Shown here: piece after piece, positions 61,152 to 64,000 of the stretch | Position numbering within the stretch: position 1 is the first letter of the stretch | How the letters are laid out: each line of letters opens with the position of its first letter | NCBI RefSeq assembly: GCF_902833085.1 | Contig: NZ_CADFEB010000012.1 | Location: forward strand, 186,001 to 250,000 | DNA: 64,000 bases | Source of the DNA: Burkholderia ubonensis | GTDB lineage: Bacteria; Pseudomonadota; Gammaproteobacteria; Burkholderiales; Burkholderiaceae | Direction: 5' to 3' | Position numbers and translations under genes: made by a program | The notes under the pieces: generated by a model | Seen by the model: only the letters and a program-made list of their open reading frames with translations | Database searches by the model: none | What the model was told of the DNA's origin: nothing

Positions 61152-62251
61152 TGCAGTGTTTCCAGGTTCGCGCCGGCCACCGTCGCGCAGACCCGCGCGA
61201 CTTCATCGGTGGCATCCGGCTTCGCCAGCGAGCGCGAACGCTCCGCCATGTCCGCGAGCGACGCCCGCGACTGGCTGCGCAGCCAGTCGGCGAGCAGGTC
61301 GGCCGACAGGTCGCGTTGTTGCACCAGCACCGCCGCGCCCGCCTCGGCGAGGAACGCGGCATTGGTCGTCTGGTGATCGTCGACGGCATACGGGAACGGC
61401 ACGAACAGCGCTGCCACCCCGACCGCCGCGATCTCCGATACCGTCATCGCGCCCGACCGGCAGATCACGAGATCGGCCGCCGCGTACGCGGCGGCCATGT
61501 CGTCGATGAACGGCACGAGCTGCACGTCGCTGCCGCACACGAGGCCGGCAGCCTCGTAGTTCGCCTTCAGCACGTCGATGTGCTTCGCGCCCGCCTGATG
61601 CACGATGCGCGGCCGCTCGCCCGGCGCCAGCATCGCCAGCGCACGCGGCACGACTTCGTTCAGCGCGGCGGCGCCGAGGCTGCCGCCGACGACCAGCAGG
61701 TTCAGCGGGCCGCTGCGCGCCGCATAGCGTGCTTTGGGCGGCTCCGTGCGCGCAAGTTCCGCACGAATCGGGTTGCCGGTCCATTCGGCGTGCGGCAGCG
61801 CGTCCGGGAACGCGACGAGCACGCGTTTCGCGAGCTTCGCGAGCACCTTGTTCGCGAGGCCGGCGATCGAATTCTGTTCGTGCAGCACGAGCGGACGGCC
61901 GGACAGCGCCGTCATCACGCCCGCCGGGAACGTGATGTAGCCGCCCATCCCGAGCACGACGTCGGGCTTGACCCGGCGCAGCGCGCCGAGGCTCTGCCAG
62001 CATGCGCGCAGCAGGTTGAACGGCAGCGACAGCTTGGTCTTCAGACCCTTGCCGCGCACGCCGCCGAACCTCACGTATTCCATCGGGATGCCGTGCTTCG
62101 GCACGAGCGTCGCCTCCATCCCGGCCGGATTGCCGAGCCATACGACGCGCCACCCTGCCGCTTCCATCCGGTGCGCGACCGCGAGCCCCGGGAACACGTG
62201 GCCCCCGGTGCCGCCTGCCATCACCATCAGCGTGCGATGCGTCGCGGTCAT
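61148..62251 (-). CDS. murG: UDP-GlcNAc:lipid I N-acetylglucosamine transferase
   Basis: 367 residues, GT28. The N-terminal GGTGGHVFPGLAVAHRM and central VVGGSLGAAALNEVVP loops are the two G-loops; ICRSGAMTVSEIAAVG and PFPYAVDDHQTTNA bind UDP-GlcNAc. It makes lipid II at the inner membrane surface. It overlaps ftsW and murC by ATGA on both sides. Confidence 0.98.
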   Translation of the reverse strand: MTATHRTLMVMAGGTGGHVFPGLAVAHRMEAAGWRVVWLGNPAGMEATLVPKHGIPMEYVRFGGVRGKGLKTKLSLPFNLLRACWQSLGALRRVKPDVVLGMGGYITFPAGVMTALSGRPLVLHEQNSIAGLANKVLAKLAKRVLVAFPDALPHAEWTGNPIRAELARTEPPKARYAARSGPLNLLVVGGSLGAAALNEVVPRALAMLAPGERPRIVHQAGAKHIDVLKANYEAAGLVCGSDVQLVPFIDDMAAAYAAADLVICRSGAMTVSEIAAVGVAALFVPFPYAVDDHQTTNAAFLAEAGAAVLVQQRDLSADLLADWLRSQSRASLADMAERSRSLAKPDATDEVARVCATVAGANLETLQ

Positions 62252-63531
62252 ACCTTCCCTCCCCGCATCAGCACGCGATTTTCATAGTCGACCCGCAGCA
62301 GCACCGCGAGCGCGACGCAGTTGAGCAGGATGCCCGAGCCGCCGTAGCTCACGAGGGGCAGCGTCAGACCCTTGGTCGGCAGCAGGCCGAGGTTCACGCC
62401 CATGTTGATGAATGCCTGCGCGCCGAACCAGATGCCGATGCCCTTCGCGGTCAGCCCCGCGAACGTGCGGTCGAGCGCGAGCGCCTGGCGGCCGATCTCG
62501 AATGCGCGGCGCACGATCCAGTAGAACAGCAGGATCACGACCATCACGCCGACGAAGCCGAGCTCCTCGCCGATCACCGCGAGGATGAAGTCGGTATGCG
62601 CTTCGGGCAGGTAGTTCAGCTTCTCGACGCTGCCGCCGAGGCCGACGCCGAACCATTCGCCGCGGCCGAACGCGATCAGCGAGTGCGTGAGCTGGTACGC
62701 CTTGCCCTGCGCGTAGCGCTCGTCCCACGGATCGAGATACGCGAAGATCCGCTCGCGCCGCCAAGGCGACAGCCAGACGAGCATCGTGAAGGTGCCGACC
62801 GCCGTCGCGACGAGGCCGCCGAACAGCTTGCCGTTCACGCCGCCGAGGAACAGCACGCCCATCGCGATCGCGGCGATCACCATGAACGCGCCCATATCCG
62901 GCTCGAGCAGCAGCAGCGCGCCGACGAGGCCGACCGCGCAGGCCATCGGCAGAAAGCCCTTCGCGAAGCTATGCATGTATTCCTGCTTGCGCACCGTGTA
63001 GTTCGCCGCGTAGATCGTCACCGCGAGCTTCATGACTTCGGACGGCTGCATGTTCGTGATGCCGAGCGGAATCCAGCGGCGCGCGCCGTTCACGCCCTTG
63101 CCGACGTGCGGGATCAGCACGATCACGAGGCTGACCAGCGCGATCAGGAAGAGATGCGGCGCGTATTTGTCCCACGTCGACACCGGCACGCGGAACGCGA
63201 TCACCGCCGCGATGAACGCGACGACGAGCGACACGCAGTGGCGCAGCAGGAACGCGTAATCGTGATACGACGCGTACTTCGGCGAATCCGGCATCGCGAT
63301 CGACGCCGAATACACCATCACGACGCCGAGCCCGAGCAGCGCGACCGCGACCCACAGCAGCGAGTAGTCGAAATCGAGCATCCGCGAACGGCCCGGCCGC
63401 ACGCCGTTGACGACGCTCGCGAGGCCGCCCGTCGCGGCCCGCGTGGCCGACGCGACGCGGCCGCCGGCCGCATTGCCGCCGCCGTCGCGTCGATCGTTGA
63501 AACGGGAGACGAGGCGATCGGACCAGCTCAT
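62248..63531 (-). CDS. ftsW: Septal peptidoglycan glycosyltransferase FtsW (SEDS)
   Basis: 427 residues. A cytoplasmic N-terminal extension of about 50 residues precedes ten predicted membrane helices. SEDS features are RRWIPLGITNMQPSEVMKLAVTIY, LLLEPDMGAFMV, DFILAVIGEELGFVG and LPLVSYGGSGILLNCVALAVLL. It polymerises lipid II at the septum with FtsI. It overlaps murD and murG (ATGA each). Confidence 0.97.
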   Translation of the reverse strand: MSWSDRLVSRFNDRRDGGGNAAGGRVASATRAATGGLASVVNGVRPGRSRMLDFDYSLLWVAVALLGLGVVMVYSASIAMPDSPKYASYHDYAFLLRHCVSLVVAFIAAVIAFRVPVSTWDKYAPHLFLIALVSLVIVLIPHVGKGVNGARRWIPLGITNMQPSEVMKLAVTIYAANYTVRKQEYMHSFAKGFLPMACAVGLVGALLLLEPDMGAFMVIAAIAMGVLFLGGVNGKLFGGLVATAVGTFTMLVWLSPWRRERIFAYLDPWDERYAQGKAYQLTHSLIAFGRGEWFGVGLGGSVEKLNYLPEAHTDFILAVIGEELGFVGVMVVILLFYWIVRRAFEIGRQALALDRTFAGLTAKGIGIWFGAQAFINMGVNLGLLPTKGLTLPLVSYGGSGILLNCVALAVLLRVDYENRVLMRGGKV

Positions 63532-64000
63532 GGCGTCGCTCCTTGATCGAGGGCGAGATCCTCCACCGCGCGGCGGAACACGTCCGCGCGATGGGCGTAG
63601 CTCTTGAACATGTCGAAGCTCGCGCATGCGGGCGACAGCAGCACCGCGTCGCCCGGCTCCGCGAACTCGCTGGCTGCGCGCACCGCCGCCTCGAGCGTCG
63701 CGTGATCGACGAGCGGCACGCCGGTATCGGCGAGCGCGTCGCGGATCGCCGGCGCGTCGCGGCCGATCAGCAGCACCGCGCGGCACCAGCGCGCGACCGG
63801 CGCCGCGAGCGGCGAGAAATCCTGGCCCTTGCCGTCGCCGCCGGCGATCAGCACGATCCGCTGTGCGAGCCCGTCGAGCGCGGCCACCGTCGCGCCGACG
63901 TTCGTGCCCTTGCTGTCGTCGACGTAATCGACGTCGTCGAGCGTCGCGATCAGCTCGACGCGATGCGCCTCGCCGCGGTATTCGCGCAGCCCGTGCAGCA
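63528..64000 (-). CDS. murD: UDP-N-acetylmuramoyl-L-alanine-D-glutamate ligase (5' part outside window)
   Basis: The open frame runs off the right edge; the visible C-terminal 156 residues contain VDYVDDSKGTNVGATVAALDG, IVLIAGGDGKGQDFSPL and AVLLSPACASFDMFKSYAHRADVFRRAV, the conserved MurD C-terminal domain. It adds D-Glu to UDP-MurNAc-L-Ala. The stop overlaps the ftsW start, as usual in the dcw cluster. The truncation is due to the window only. Confidence 0.97.
   Translation of the reverse strand, partial: LHGLREYRGEAHRVELIATLDDVDYVDDSKGTNVGATVAALDGLAQRIVLIAGGDGKGQDFSPLAAPVARWCRAVLLIGRDAPAIRDALADTGVPLVDHATLEAAVRAASEFAEPGDAVLLSPACASFDMFKSYAHRADVFRRAVEDLALDQGATP

Overview
The window looks like chromosomal core sequence of a Burkholderia, most likely of the B. 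cepacia complex. The reasons are the very high GC content, betaproteobacterial gene orders (ffh/ccsA-like, pilB-pilC-pilD-coaE-zapD-yacG, argJ-secA-dciA-lpxC-ftsZ) and proteins that read like their Burkholderia orthologues. This assignment comes from recognition, not from a database search. Almost every base is accounted for by 61 protein genes and one tRNA. I see no prophage, insertion sequence, CRISPR array or defence island.

Layout. 1-4275: a minus-strand sugar operon (IclR-type regulator, dgoK, dgoA, SDR dehydrogenase, araF cut by the window edge) with a visible promoter and candidate operator. 4276-12561: a secreted EF-hand protein, a lipoprotein serine carboxypeptidase, and the chain mpl - esterase - RNB exonuclease - aroE - mtgA, all on the minus strand. 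12786-21765: plus-strand genes for a nucleotidyltransferase-like protein, a TlpA-type thioredoxin, aroQ, accB, accC, prmA, a zinc-ribbon/DUF3426 membrane protein with a 90-bp repeat array, tpx, a nucleoside kinase and a SlyB-like lipoprotein. 21969-29870: minus-strand genes for a histone H1-like Lys/Ala protein, nrdB, nrdA (with tandem NrdR boxes), ampD, a PP0621-family protein and a CcsA-like protein. 29957-35894: ffh, hpt, marC-type gene, proS, rppH and a CNP1-family lipoprotein. 35978-39072: proB, obgE, rpmA and rplU behind a near-perfect sigma-70 promoter. 39276-47147: ispB, tRNA-Pro(CGG), a CorB/CorC-type membrane protein, pilB, pilC, pilD, coaE, zapD and yacG. 47201-52791: a NUDIX gene, a DUF815 ATPase, argJ and secA. 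53049-64000: dciA, lpxC, a peroxiredoxin, then the distal dcw cluster ftsZ-ftsA-ftsQ-ddl-murC-murG-ftsW-murD, cut by the right edge.

Functional themes. Much of the window serves envelope growth and division: mpl and ampD recycle peptidoglycan, mtgA polymerises it, murC/ddl/murD/murG/ftsW build and move its precursors, ftsZ/ftsA/ftsQ/zapD run the divisome, and lpxC and accBC supply lipid A and fatty acids. Other blocks cover nucleotide supply (nrdAB, hpt, nucleoside kinase), the shikimate pathway (aroE, aroQ), translation and export (rplU, rpmA, obgE, ffh, secA, proS, tRNA-Pro) and thiol redox defence (tpx, peroxiredoxin, TlpA-like protein).

No clearly novel multi-gene system is visible. The best leads are small: a possible structured RNA at about 22784-22898, the in-frame 90-bp repeat array in the DUF3426 gene, the NrdR-controlled nrdA promoter with a leader of about 315 nt, a terminator-like hairpin in the proS leader, and an operator-like dyad over the -35 element of the sugar operon.
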